From RYN-230 sp963844695 (GTDB lineage: Bacteria; Actinomycetota; Actinomycetes; Streptosporangiales; Streptosporangiaceae), in the NCBI GenBank assembly GCA_963844695.1, contig CAWJPL010000001.1, positions 49,039-113,038 of the forward strand: 64,000 nt of DNA, written 5' to 3'. This document shows, piece after piece, positions 28,769 to 37,037 of this stretch (positions within the stretch are counted from its first letter, which is position 1; each line of letters opens with the position of its first letter). The translations under genes and the position numbers were made by a program. The notes under the pieces are model-generated. The model had not been told where the DNA came from and made no database searches. It was given only the letters and a program-made list of their open reading frames with translations.

Positions 28769-30472
28769 GTGGCGATGGCCGCGGACTTCACTGCGACTGA
28801 CTTCGATGTGACGAGCCTGCACCACCGGCGCGCCACGCACCGCTGGGAGCGCACCAGCGTCGGCGACCTTCTCGAGCGCATGACGTGGAGCTTCCCCGAC
28901 ACCGAAGCCCTGGTCGGCCGGGAAGGCGCCTACGCCGATCCCGCCTTCGCGCGGCTGACCTACCGGCAGGCCGACCAGGTCGCCAACCAGATCGCCCACG
29001 CCCTGCTGGCCCGGGGCCTGGACCGCGGCGACGTGGTCATGCTGTTCTGCGAGAACTCGGTCGAGGGCTACCTGATCAAGATCGGCGCGGCCAAGGCCGG
29101 CCTGGTGGTCGCGCCGATGAACCCGATGATGGCGCCGGACATGGTGTCGGCCATGATCAGGCTGGTCGAGCCCAAGCTCGCGGTGGTGGACGCCGAGTTC
29201 TGGCCGGCCGCCGGGGCGCCGTTCGCGGCCAACGGGCTGGAGGTGGCCGTCACCATCACCATCGGCGGCGGCCCCGTGCCCGGCAGCGTCTCGTTCACCG
29301 ACTTCGTCGCCGGCCAGCCGGTCACCGAGCCGGACGTGGAGATCCACGGCGACGACATCTGGGAACTGCTGTTCACCTCGGGCACCACCGCGATGCCCAA
29401 GGGCGTGATGATCTCGCACACCTGCAGCTACATGGCCGCCTACGGGTTCGCGCTGTCCCTGACCCGGGGCGTGCGCATCGAGTCGGAGCTGCGGGTCGGC
29501 ACGTTCCTGCCCATGCTCTACCACGTCGGCGACCAGCCCTTCACCTACTCGGTGTTCCTGTCTGGCGGCACGCTCGTCCTGGGCCGCAAGCCGGACCCGG
29601 GCCGCATCGCCGAGATGATCGCCGAGGAGCGGGTGACCGCGCTGTGGGCGGGCTCCCCCGCGATGGTCAACGCCCTGGACGCCGTGCTCACCCAGCGCCC
29701 CGGCCTCGACGCGCGCAGCCTCAAGGTCATCGTCTACGGCTGGGCGGCGCTCCCCCCGGCCACGCTGGCGTCGATGAAGCAGCACTGCGGCGATGACCTG
29801 CTGGTGTTCGAGATCTTCGGGCAGACCGAGTCCATCTCGTGCCACCGGTTCTGGCCGGACAAGTGGCCCGAGCTGTACGCGCGCACCGCGCCGAAGCAGA
29901 ACTACGTGGGCGTGCCGAGCCCGCTGCTCGCCTCGACGGTGCTGGACCCGGAGGGCCAGGACCTCAGGTCGTCCCCGGGCACGCCCGGCGAGGCGGTGTA
30001 CCGCTCCCCGTCGATGATGTCCGGCTACTACCGCGACGAGGCGGCGACCCGCGACGCGTTCCGCTTCGGCTGGTTCCACTCCGGCGACAGCTGCGTCTAC
30101 GACGACGAGGGGCTGCGGGTGATGCTGGACCGCTACAAGGACATCGTGAAGACGGGCGGCGAGAACGTCTCCAGCCTGCGCGTGGAGGCGGTGCTGGGGC
30201 TGCACCCGGGGGTGGCCAAGTCCGCCGTCATCGGGCTGCCCCACCCGCGCTGGGGCGAGGCCGTCACCGCGGTGGTGATCCGGACGCCCGGGGACGCCAC
30301 CACCGAAGCCGAGCTCATCGCGCATTGCCGCGCAGCCCTGGCCGGGTACGAGACGCCTAAGGCCGTGGTGTTCACCGGCGCCCTCCCGGAGACCGTGGGC
30401 GGCAAGGTCCTCAAGTACAAGCTCCGGGCCACCCACGCCGCGCACTACGACGGCGCCGACGCCCTGCTGTGA
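28769..30472 (+). CDS. Acyl-CoA synthetase/ligase (AMP-forming, FadD-like)
   Basis: This 567-residue adenylate-forming enzyme starts at GTG 28769 behind GGAGAGG. The ATP-binding P-loop LLFTSGTTAMPKGVMISH lies near residue 205 (the Ala-Met replaces the more usual Gly-x). FEIFGQTES, then the hinge VMLDRYKDIVKTGGENVSS and the catalytic Lys in ETVGGKVLKYKLR near the C-terminus complete the signature. It activates a carboxylic acid to its CoA ester. Being divergent from the acyl-CoA carboxylase operon across a shared operator, it probably makes that operon's substrate. Confidence 0.92.
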   Translation: MAMAADFTATDFDVTSLHHRRATHRWERTSVGDLLERMTWSFPDTEALVGREGAYADPAFARLTYRQADQVANQIAHALLARGLDRGDVVMLFCENSVEGYLIKIGAAKAGLVVAPMNPMMAPDMVSAMIRLVEPKLAVVDAEFWPAAGAPFAANGLEVAVTITIGGGPVPGSVSFTDFVAGQPVTEPDVEIHGDDIWELLFTSGTTAMPKGVMISHTCSYMAAYGFALSLTRGVRIESELRVGTFLPMLYHVGDQPFTYSVFLSGGTLVLGRKPDPGRIAEMIAEERVTALWAGSPAMVNALDAVLTQRPGLDARSLKVIVYGWAALPPATLASMKQHCGDDLLVFEIFGQTESISCHRFWPDKWPELYARTAPKQNYVGVPSPLLASTVLDPEGQDLRSSPGTPGEAVYRSPSMMSGYYRDEAATRDAFRFGWFHSGDSCVYDDEGLRVMLDRYKDIVKTGGENVSSLRVEAVLGLHPGVAKSAVIGLPHPRWGEAVTAVVIRTPGDATTEAELIAHCRAALAGYETPKAVVFTGALPETVGGKVLKYKLRATHAAHYDGADALL

Positions 30473-30490
30473 CCCGCCGGGAGGAAGCGA

Positions 30491-31435
30491 GCGCGGGCGG
30501 TTATCGTCACCGAGTTCGGCGGCCCCGAGCAGCTGCGCGTCGGTCATGCGGCCGAGCCGCTGCCTGGCGAGGGCCAGGTCCGGGTGGCCGTCCGGGCCGC
30601 GGGCGTCAATCCCGTGGACGCCGGGAACCGGGCTGACGGAGGGTGGGCGGGGCTGAAGGTCCCGTGCATCCTCGGGTACGACATCGCGGGGGTCATCGAG
30701 AGAACCGGACCGGGCGTCGCCGGACTCGTCGCCGGGGACCGGGTCATGGCCATGACGCACTTCCCGGACGGGGCCGGCGGGTACGCGGAACTGGCGGTGG
30801 TGGACGCCGGCCAGGTGGCCCGGATCGACCCTGGTACGTCGTTCGCTGATGCGGCCGCTACCCCGCTCGCCGGAGGGACCGCCGCCGAGGTTCTGGCCCG
30901 GCTCGCGCTGCGGCCTGGTGACCGCCTGCTGGTCCTGGGGGCCAGCGGTGGCGTGGGCCTGTTCCTGCTGCAAATGGCCGCGGCCCAGGAAATCCAGACC
31001 ATCGCCCTGGGCCGGCGTGCGATGCACGACCAGATGCGCGCGCTGGGCGCAGTCGCCTGCATCGACTACACGACGGAAGACGTCCCGCCACGGGCCGTCG
31101 CGCTGGCCGGCGGCCGGGTGGACGCGGTAGCCGACCTGGCCGGCGGCGCCACCCTGGCCGGGGCGCTCAGGGCGCTGCGGCCCGGGGGCCAGATCGCTGC
31201 CATCGCGACTCCCGAGCTTGACCTCGACCCGCTTCTGGACGCCAACATCACCTTTCACGGCGTGCTTATTCACGACGACGGCAAGCGGACCCGGACGCTG
31301 GCCTCGCTCCTGGCCCGGCGCGCGCTGCGCCCGGTCATCAGCCACCTGCTGCCGCTGGGTGAAGCAGCCCAGGCTCACCGGATCGTGGAGAGCAGCCATG
31401 CCGGCGGGAAGATCGTGCTCACCGTAGGCAGCTAG
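30491..31435 (+). CDS. NADPH:quinone reductase-like MDR oxidoreductase (start codon not canonical)
   Basis: This medium-chain reductase of the quinone-oxidoreductase branch has a glycine-rich loop LVLGASGGVGLFLLQMAAA near residue 155 and no catalytic-zinc Cys cluster. The family-like N-terminus R-A-V-I-V-T-E-F-G-G-P-E-Q-L is encoded from 30494, but the codon where ATG or GTG is expected (30491) reads GCG. A good GGAGGA (30480-30485) sits five bases before it, so a T-to-C difference or base-call error is likely. An in-frame GTG at 30584 would give a truncated protein. It follows the ligase by about 20 bp on the same strand and ends against the convergent metal-receptor gene. Confidence 0.82.
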   Translation, partial: ARAVIVTEFGGPEQLRVGHAAEPLPGEGQVRVAVRAAGVNPVDAGNRADGGWAGLKVPCILGYDIAGVIERTGPGVAGLVAGDRVMAMTHFPDGAGGYAELAVVDAGQVARIDPGTSFADAAATPLAGGTAAEVLARLALRPGDRLLVLGASGGVGLFLLQMAAAQEIQTIALGRRAMHDQMRALGAVACIDYTTEDVPPRAVALAGGRVDAVADLAGGATLAGALRALRPGGQIAAIATPELDLDPLLDANITFHGVLIHDDGKRTRTLASLLARRALRPVISHLLPLGEAAQAHRIVESSHAGGKIVLTVGS

Positions 31436-32262
31436 GCCGTCACCGCGGCGGCGGCCAGCTGGGCCGCGAGGACGGCGGGGGCCTCGGCGAGTGAGGGACC
31501 GTACCAGGTCAGGTGCCGGCCGCTGACCAGGGCCGCGGGCAGGCCGGGGAAGCACTCGGGCCCGTCCCCGGCGGTGAAACGGTACGGCTCGTCCGGCAGC
31601 ACGACCAGCTCCGGGCCCGCGGCCAGGAGGTCGTCCAGCGGGATCTTCGGGTAGCGCTCGGCGTGCCCCGCGTACAGGTTGGCCACCCCGAGGCGGGCCA
31701 GCACGTCCCCCGCGAACGTGTCCCGGCCCAGCACCATCCACGGCCGGCGCCAGATGGGGATCACCGCCCGGCGCCCCTCCGGCCCGCCTGGCCGCCTCCT
31801 GGCCCGCCTGGCGCTTCCCGGCACGTCCGGCGGAAACGCCGCCCAGACCCGTTCGGCTGCTTCCAGCCACCGGGGAGCCGGGAGCTGGCACCCGACCGTG
31901 AGCACCCGCCGCAGCGACACCAGCGCCTCGTCCAGGGTGCGGATCACGGTCACCCAGACCGGCAGCCCCGCCTCGCGCAGTGCGGCCAGGTCGGCGGGCC
32001 GGTTCTCCTCCTCGTTGGCCAGGACCAGGTCGGGACGCAGCGCGATGACCGCCGCGAGGTCCGGGTTCTTGGTCCCGCGGACCCGGGGGACGTCCAGCCC
32101 AGCCGGATGGACGCACCAGTCGGTGGCCCCGGCCACCAGGCCCGGCGCGGTCACCGCCACGGTCTCGGTCAGCGACGGCACCAACGACACCACCCGGCGG
32201 ACCCGCGCCGGGACCGCGACGACCGCGCCGGTGTCGTCCCGCACGACCGCGCCGGACATCAC
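31432..32262 (-). CDS. Helical-backbone metal-receptor (BtuF/FecB-like) domain protein
   Basis: This 276-residue protein has the periplasmic-binding-protein-like fold of cobalamin/iron-receptor proteins: RVVSLVPSLTETVAV, GATDWCVHP, GTKNPDLAAVIALRPDLVLANEEEN and LDDLLAAGPELVVLPDEPY. It lacks any signal peptide or lipobox, so it is predicted to be cytoplasmic, as in a known subgroup of unknown role. The GTG start at 32262 overlaps the mftR stop (GTGA), so it is cotranscribed with the mycofactocin regulator. A metal-, cobalamin- or cofactor-related role is possible but unproven. Confidence 0.82.
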   Translation of the reverse strand: MMSGAVVRDDTGAVVAVPARVRRVVSLVPSLTETVAVTAPGLVAGATDWCVHPAGLDVPRVRGTKNPDLAAVIALRPDLVLANEEENRPADLAALREAGLPVWVTVIRTLDEALVSLRRVLTVGCQLPAPRWLEAAERVWAAFPPDVPGSARRARRRPGGPEGRRAVIPIWRRPWMVLGRDTFAGDVLARLGVANLYAGHAERYPKIPLDDLLAAGPELVVLPDEPYRFTAGDGPECFPGLPAALVSGRHLTWYGPSLAEAPAVLAAQLAAAAVTA

Positions 32263-32885
32263 CGCCCGGGCCCGGCCCGCAGCGGCAGGCCGTCGCCGAA
32301 CGCCGCAGCCAGGTCACGCATGGCCGTGTCCAGGAGTTCGCTCAGGTTGCCGTCGTCGTCCTGGAGCCACTGCTCGTACGCGGCGATGGCCACGCCGAGC
32401 ATCGCGTAGGCGATCGTCTGCGGGAGCAGGGCGGCGGCGGGCTCCCCGGTGCGCTCGGCCACGAAGTCCGCGATCACCTGGCGCCACTCCGCGTAGCGCA
32501 GGGTGGAGTGCGCCTGCAGCACCGGAACGCCCAGGATCAGCTGCATCCGGCGCCGGTGCCAGCGCTCGTCGGCCGGCGGCACCTGGTTGAAGTCGACGAT
32601 GGCCAGCCGGATCGCGTCCATCAGCGGCCATTGCGGCGGGCAGGCGGCCAGCCAGGCCCGCATCCGGTGCAGCTCGTCCTCGAAGTTCCCCCACGGCACG
32701 TCGTTCTTGGACGGGAAGTAGCGGAAGAAGGTCCGGCGGCCGATGCCGGCCGCGACGGCGATGTCGTCGATCGTGGTGCCCTCGAAACCCTGCCGGTCGA
32801 ACAGCTCGAACGCGACGTGCTCCAGTTCCGCGCGGGAGGTGATACGCCTGCGGCCAAGCTGGGCAGGTATCCCCGTAGTGCTCAC
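32259..32885 (-). CDS. mftR: Mycofactocin system TetR-family regulator MftR
   Basis: This 208-residue TetR regulator is divergent from mftA. The DNA-binding domain reads ELEHVAFELFDRQGFEGTT, IDDIAVAAGIGRRTFFRYF and PSKNDVPWGNFEDEL; the GIGRRTFFRYFPSKND string is distinctive for MftR. GTG 32885 is taken as the start (VSTTGIPAQLGRRR), matching the usual MftR beginning. In mycobacteria MftR represses the mycofactocin genes and responds to an acyl-CoA; the same is inferred here. Candidate operators lie in the 217-bp gap to mftA. Confidence 0.92.
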   Translation of the reverse strand: MSTTGIPAQLGRRRITSRAELEHVAFELFDRQGFEGTTIDDIAVAAGIGRRTFFRYFPSKNDVPWGNFEDELHRMRAWLAACPPQWPLMDAIRLAIVDFNQVPPADERWHRRRMQLILGVPVLQAHSTLRYAEWRQVIADFVAERTGEPAAALLPQTIAYAMLGVAIAAYEQWLQDDDGNLSELLDTAMRDLAAAFGDGLPLRAGPGR

Positions 32886-32980
32886 CGGCCAGCACCGCCT
32901 TTCCGTCCCGCCTGGCTCGTGGGCCTGACAAGGAGCATGCCACGACCCAGCCGGGCATGCGAAAGCCCGGAGGTCGCGTC

Positions 32981-33019
32981 TTGACCTTTGGCACTGAGTG
33001 CCTTTAGTGTCTGGACTAA
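32981..33019 (+). promoter_or_regulatory. Predicted mft promoter with overlapping MftR operators
   Basis: TTGACC (32981-32986) and TTTAGT (33003-33008) form a plausible -35/-10 pair about 16 bp apart. Within and over them lie GGCACTGAGTGCC (32990-33002), a perfect 6-1-6 inverted repeat, and TTAGTGTCTGGACTAA (33004-33019), a 5-6-5 inverted repeat. A repressor bound there would block transcription of the mycofactocin operon. Confidence 0.6.
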
Positions 33020-33102
33020 GTGCCGCATAGCGGGGCAGACGACAGCGGCGGTGCTGGCGGACCCAGGCCAGCGCGGGCCGGACGAGGATCCGGAGGACTG
33101 GC

Positions 33103-33261
33103 ATGAGCGAACAGACCGCGAGCGCGACCACACCGGCCGAGCGCACCGCAGTGCCCGCCACCACGGGCGAGCCGGCCAGCCCGGCCGCGGACGAGAGCCT
33201 GGTCGCCGAGGAACTGCTCGTCGAAGAGGTCTCGATCGACGGCATGTGCGGTGTCTACTGA
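33103..33261 (+). CDS. mftA: Mycofactocin precursor peptide MftA
   Basis: This 52-residue precursor starts at ATG 33103, six bases after GGAGG. It has an Ala/Thr/Pro-rich leader, then the acidic ESLVAEELLVEEVSIDGMCGVY. The C-terminal IDGMCGVY is the mycofactocin core: MftC decarboxylates and cyclises the final Val-Tyr, and MftE releases the modified dipeptide. The Cys in the GMCGVY tail is conserved in the family. The peptide is short and easily missed, but its context (mftR before, mftB and mftC after) makes the call firm. Confidence 0.96.
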   Translation: MSEQTASATTPAERTAVPATTGEPASPAADESLVAEELLVEEVSIDGMCGVY

Positions 33262-33615
33262 CCCGTCCGGGGCCGCCCCGCTGAACCCAGCCGGGGCCGC
33301 CCCGCTGAACCCGCCCGGCCCCGCACCGCGTTCGACCTGGACCGGCCCTGGCGGCTGGACGAGCGGGTCGCGGTCCGCCCGGAGCCGTTCGGCGCGCTGC
33401 TGTACCACTTCGGCACCCGGCGGCTGTCCTTCCTGAAGAACACCACCATGCTGGCCGTGGTGCGGTCGCTGGCTGAGCATCCCTCGGCCCGCGCCGCGTG
33501 CACGGCAGCCGGGGTCGCACCCGGCAGCCTGGCCGCCTACCAGCGCGGCCTGGCCGTCCTGGCCGAGTCACACATGATCACCCCACGCATCGTCACCAAA
33601 CTGGCGGCCGCGTGA
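33251..33615 (+). CDS. mftB: Mycofactocin chaperone MftB (RRE protein), N-terminal frameshift
   Basis: MftB is the small peptide-binding partner that presents MftA to MftC. The conserved part reads FDLDRPWRLDERVAVRPEPF, GALLYHFGTRRLSFLKN, then SLAEHPSARAA and MITPRIVTKLAAA, ending at 33615. No start codon exists in that frame downstream of the mftA stop. GTG 33251 (VSTDPSGAAPLNPAG), which overlaps the mftA end, fits as the start if one base is wrong near 33325-33332. The N-terminal extension contains a 24-bp duplication (APLNPAGA). The stop overlaps the mftC start as GTGA. Confidence 0.87.
33267..33313 (+). repeat. 24-bp tandem duplication at the start of mftB
   Basis: CCGGGGCCGCCCCGCTGAAC plus CCAG is followed directly by a second copy. 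It encodes the repeated GAAPLNP stretch of the MftB N-terminus and lies just before the apparent frameshift. Confidence 0.75.
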
Positions 33616-34847
33616 GCACGCAGACCCTGGTGGAGCTGTTCGAGCGCGGGCTGGACGCGCCGATCTGCCTCACCTGGGAGCTGACCTACGCCTGCAACCT
33701 GGCCTGCGTGCACTGCCTGTCCAGCTCCGGCCGGCGCGACCCGGGCGAGCTGAGCACCGCCGAGTGCCAGACCGTCATCGACACGCTCGAGCGCATGCAG
33801 GTGTTCTACGTGAACATCGGCGGCGGCGAGCCCACCGTCCGGCCCGACTTCTGGGAGCTGGTGGACTACGCCACCGCGCACCACGTCGGGGTGAAGTTCT
33901 CCACCAACGGCGTCCGCATCGACGCCGCCGTGGCCCGCAAGCTGGCCGCCAGCGACTACGTGGACGTGCAGATCTCGCTGGACGGCGCGACCGCGGAGGT
34001 CAACGACGCGGTCCGCGGCCAGGGCTCGTACGCGATGGCCGTCGCGGCCATGGAACACCTGGCCGCGGCCGGGTTCGCCGGGTTCAAGATCTCCGTGGTG
34101 GTGACCCGGCAGAACGCGGGCCAGCTGGACGAGTTCAAGGCGCTGGCCGACCGCTACGGCGCCCAGCTGCGGCTCACCCGGCTGCGGCCGTCCGGCCGGG
34201 GCGCCGACGTCTGGGACGAGCTGCACCCCACCGCCGGGCAGCAGCGCGAACTCTACGACTGGCTGTGCGCGCACGGCGAGCAGGTGCTGACCGGGGATTC
34301 GTTCTTCCACCTGGCCGCCTACGGCGAGGCGCTGCCCGGGCTGAACATGTGCGGGGCCGGCCGGGTGGTCTGCCTGATCGACCCGGTCGGGGACGTGTAC
34401 GCCTGCCCGTTCGCGATCCACGAGAACTTCCTGGCCGGCAACGTCCGGACGGAGGGCGGCTTCGCGGCGGTCTGGCGGGACTCCGCGCTGTTCACCGAGC
34501 TGCGCGGGCCGTCCGCGGGCGGCGCCTGCGGGTCGTGCCAGTTCTACGACTCCTGCCGGGGTGGCTGCATGGCCGCCAAGTTCTTCACCGGGCTGCCCCT
34601 GGACGGCCCGGACCCGGAGTGTGTCCGCGGCTTCGGCGAGCAGGCCCTGGCCGGGGCGGACCGGACCGCGCTGCCCAGGCCGGGAGATGACCATTCACAT
34701 CGCGGCCCCGTGCGCGGGCAGCCCGTGCGCGGCCGGGCCCCGCAGCCGGTCCCGGTGACGATCGGGCGCCGCCCGGTGCCCGCGCCGCCGGACCGGGCGT
34801 GCGACGTCAACCCGCTGGCCGGCTTCGCGGCGGGTGGCGCACGCTGA
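33612..34847 (+). CDS. mftC: Mycofactocin radical SAM maturase MftC
   Basis: MftC oxidatively decarboxylates the C-terminal Tyr of MftA and then forms the Val-Tyr cross-link. This 411-residue protein starts GTG 33612 (VSTQTLVELFERGLDAPICL). It has the radical SAM motif CNLACVHC (CX3CX2C) near residue 30, then VNIGGGEPTVRPDFW for SAM binding. The C-terminal SPASM region has its auxiliary-cluster cysteines (NMCGAGRVVCLI, YACPF, ACGSCQFYDSCRGGCMA). After GCMAAKFFTG about 70 further residues rich in Pro and Arg form an extension of doubtful importance. Confidence 0.96.
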   Translation: MSTQTLVELFERGLDAPICLTWELTYACNLACVHCLSSSGRRDPGELSTAECQTVIDTLERMQVFYVNIGGGEPTVRPDFWELVDYATAHHVGVKFSTNGVRIDAAVARKLAASDYVDVQISLDGATAEVNDAVRGQGSYAMAVAAMEHLAAAGFAGFKISVVVTRQNAGQLDEFKALADRYGAQLRLTRLRPSGRGADVWDELHPTAGQQRELYDWLCAHGEQVLTGDSFFHLAAYGEALPGLNMCGAGRVVCLIDPVGDVYACPFAIHENFLAGNVRTEGGFAAVWRDSALFTELRGPSAGGACGSCQFYDSCRGGCMAAKFFTGLPLDGPDPECVRGFGEQALAGADRTALPRPGDDHSHRGPVRGQPVRGRAPQPVPVTIGRRPVPAPPDRACDVNPLAGFAAGGAR

Positions 34848-34848
34848 C

Positions 34849-37033
34849 ATGACCTCGGGATTCGCGCGGCTCACCGGTCCGGTCACGCTGGCCGGCCGGG
34901 CCGCGCAATCCAGGGTCATGTTCGGCCCGCACGAGACCAACCTCGGCCAGCCCGGCGCCGGCCCGGCCGGCCAGCCCGGGGGCCGCGCGTTCTCGCCCCG
35001 GCACGTCGCCTACTACGAGCGCCGGGCGGCCGGCGGGGCGGGGCTCATCGTCACCGAGACTGCCTCGGTGCACGCCTCCGACTGGCCGTACGAGCGGGCG
35101 CCGCTGGCCGCCGCGGCGGCCGGCGGCTGGCAGCAGATCGCGGCGGCGTGCCAGCCGCACGGCACGCTGGTGCTGGCCGGCCTGGGCCATACCGGCCTGC
35201 AGGGTTCCTCCGCCTACTCCCAGACGGCGCTGTGGGGACCGTCCGGCGTCCCGGACCCGGTCACCCGCGAAGTGCCGATGGAGATGGGCGACCCGGAGAT
35301 CGCCGCGCTGACCGCCGGGTTCGCCGCCGCGGCCGGGCTGGCGGTCGCGGCCGGCGCCGACGGGGTGGAGATCGACGCCGGGGCCCGGTCGCTGCTCCGC
35401 CAGTTCCACTCGGGCCTGACCAACCACCGCGCCGACGGTTACGGCCCCGACCGGCTGCGGCTGACCAGGGAGGTGCTCGCCGCGGTCCGGGCCGCCATCG
35501 GGCCCCGGCACGTCCTGGGCCTGCGCCTGTCCTGTGACGAGCTGGCCCCGTGGGCGGGGGTGACGCCGCAGGACGGGGCCGCGCAGGCCGCGGAGCTCAG
35601 CGGCTGGCTGGACCTGCTGGTGGTGGTGCGCGGCGGCCTCTACTCGGCTGCCTCCTACCGGCCTGACGGGCACACCGCGAGGGTGTTCAACGCCGCCCTC
35701 GCACGGCGGGTCCGGGACGCGCTGGACGGCTCGGTCCCGGTAGTGCTGCAGGGCAGCGTGGCCGACCCGGACGACGCGCGGGACGCGCTGGACGGCGGCG
35801 GCTGCGACCTGGTGGAGATGACCCGGGCCCAGATCGCCGACGCCGGACTGGTCGCCAAGCTGCGCCGAGGCCGCTCGGAGCAGGTCCGGCCCTGCCTGCT
35901 GTGCAACCAGGCGTGCCAGGTCCGCGACCCGCGTAACCCCCTGGTGAGCTGCGTGGGCGATCCGCGCAGCGGCCATGAGACCGAGGATCAGCCCGAGGAA
36001 GGCCGTGACCCGCGACCCCGGGACGTGCTGGTGGTCGGCGGCGGCCCGGCCGGCCTGGAAGCGGCCCGGGTGCTCGCGGGCCGGGGCCACCGGGTCCGGG
36101 TCGCCGAGCAAGGCGAGCAGACCGGCGGGGCGCTGCGCGTCGCGGCCCGCGCGCCCGGCCGGGAACGGCTGGCCCTGCTGCCCGACTGGCTGGAAGCCGA
36201 GTGCCGGCGGCTGGGCGTGCGCGATCGACACCGGCGCCGGGATCGGCCCGGCCGACCTGGCTGCGGCCCAGGCCGCCGGGACCGAGGTGCTGCTCGCCAC
36301 CGGGTCCCGTCCCGGCGTCCTGCGCTCGCCAGCTTCCGGTGACCCAGCCGCCGGGGACCCGGCTGCCCGGCCCTGGACCCGCTCACCGTGCTGGCCGGCG
36401 GCCTGGCCTGCGTCCCGGACGGCCCCCTCGTGGTGCACGACCCGGTCGGCGGCCCGGCCGGGGTCGCGATGGCCGAGTGGCTCGCCGCGGGCGGCCGCAC
36501 CGTGACCCTGGTGACGCCGGACCAGGTGGCCGGGACCCAGCTGACCCGCACCGGCGACCTGGCCGACGCCAACGCCCGCCTGCAGCAGGCCGGGGTGACC
36601 CGGGCGCTGCGGTCACTGCTGCGCCGGGCCGGGCACGGCCGGGCGCTGCTGGAAGACGCCTGGACCGGGGAACAGCGGGAGATCGGCTGCGCCGCGGTCG
36701 TGGACTGCGGCCCCCGGCTGGCCGAGACGCGGCTGCATGAGGCCGCGCTGGCCAGCTCCGGGCCGCCAGGAGTCCCCCGCGCAGGCGACTGCGTGGCCCC
36801 GCGCACGGCCGCGGAGGCCGTGCTGGAGGGCCGCCGCCGCGCCCTGGAGATCGGTGCTCAGCAGACCGGCGCCCTGGAACGCGAGCAGCCGCCCCCGGCT
36901 GCCCCCGCGCCCAAGAGACAGCCCGCCGCGCGTTCGCCGGCGTCTGGCCGCAGGTCCGGGCGAAGGCTCACGCGCCGCAACGAAGACCGCGACGGCGTCG
37001 GTGCCGTGCGTACACCCCGAGGAAAGGCAGTGA
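34849..37033 (+). CDS. Mycofactocin-system FadH/OYE family oxidoreductase (type 1-like), frameshifted
   Basis: This resembles 2,4-dienoyl-CoA reductase (FadH) and the mycofactocin-associated OYE proteins (TIGR03996/TIGR03997). The N-terminal FMN TIM barrel includes YYERRAAGGAGLIVTETASV and ADGVEIDAG. The Fe-S motif CLLCNQACQ...SC (CX2CX3CX12C) follows near residue 350, then an FAD/NAD domain starting DVLVVGGGPAGLEAARVLAGRG. Frame changes occur near 36215 (LGV to AIDTGAG) and near 36378 (to LDPLTVLAGG). Recognisable homology ends near 36870 with AVLEGRRRALEIG. The stop at 37033 assumes a third error, because the current frame runs into the next gene. It occupies the position where mftD stands in mycobacteria. 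Confidence 0.83.
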
Positions 37034-37037
37034 AGCA

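Noticed and set aside
28613..32317. Very long open frame on the minus strand opposite the acyl-CoA ligase and quinone reductase genes
   Set aside because: It is a shadow frame, common in GC-rich DNA. Its product is Gly/Arg/His-rich with no domain, and the opposite strand encodes clear enzymes.
34849..37033. Calling the gene after mftC mftD
   Set aside because: The product has FadH/OYE architecture with an Fe-S motif and an FAD/NAD domain, not the lactate-dehydrogenase-like fold of MftD.
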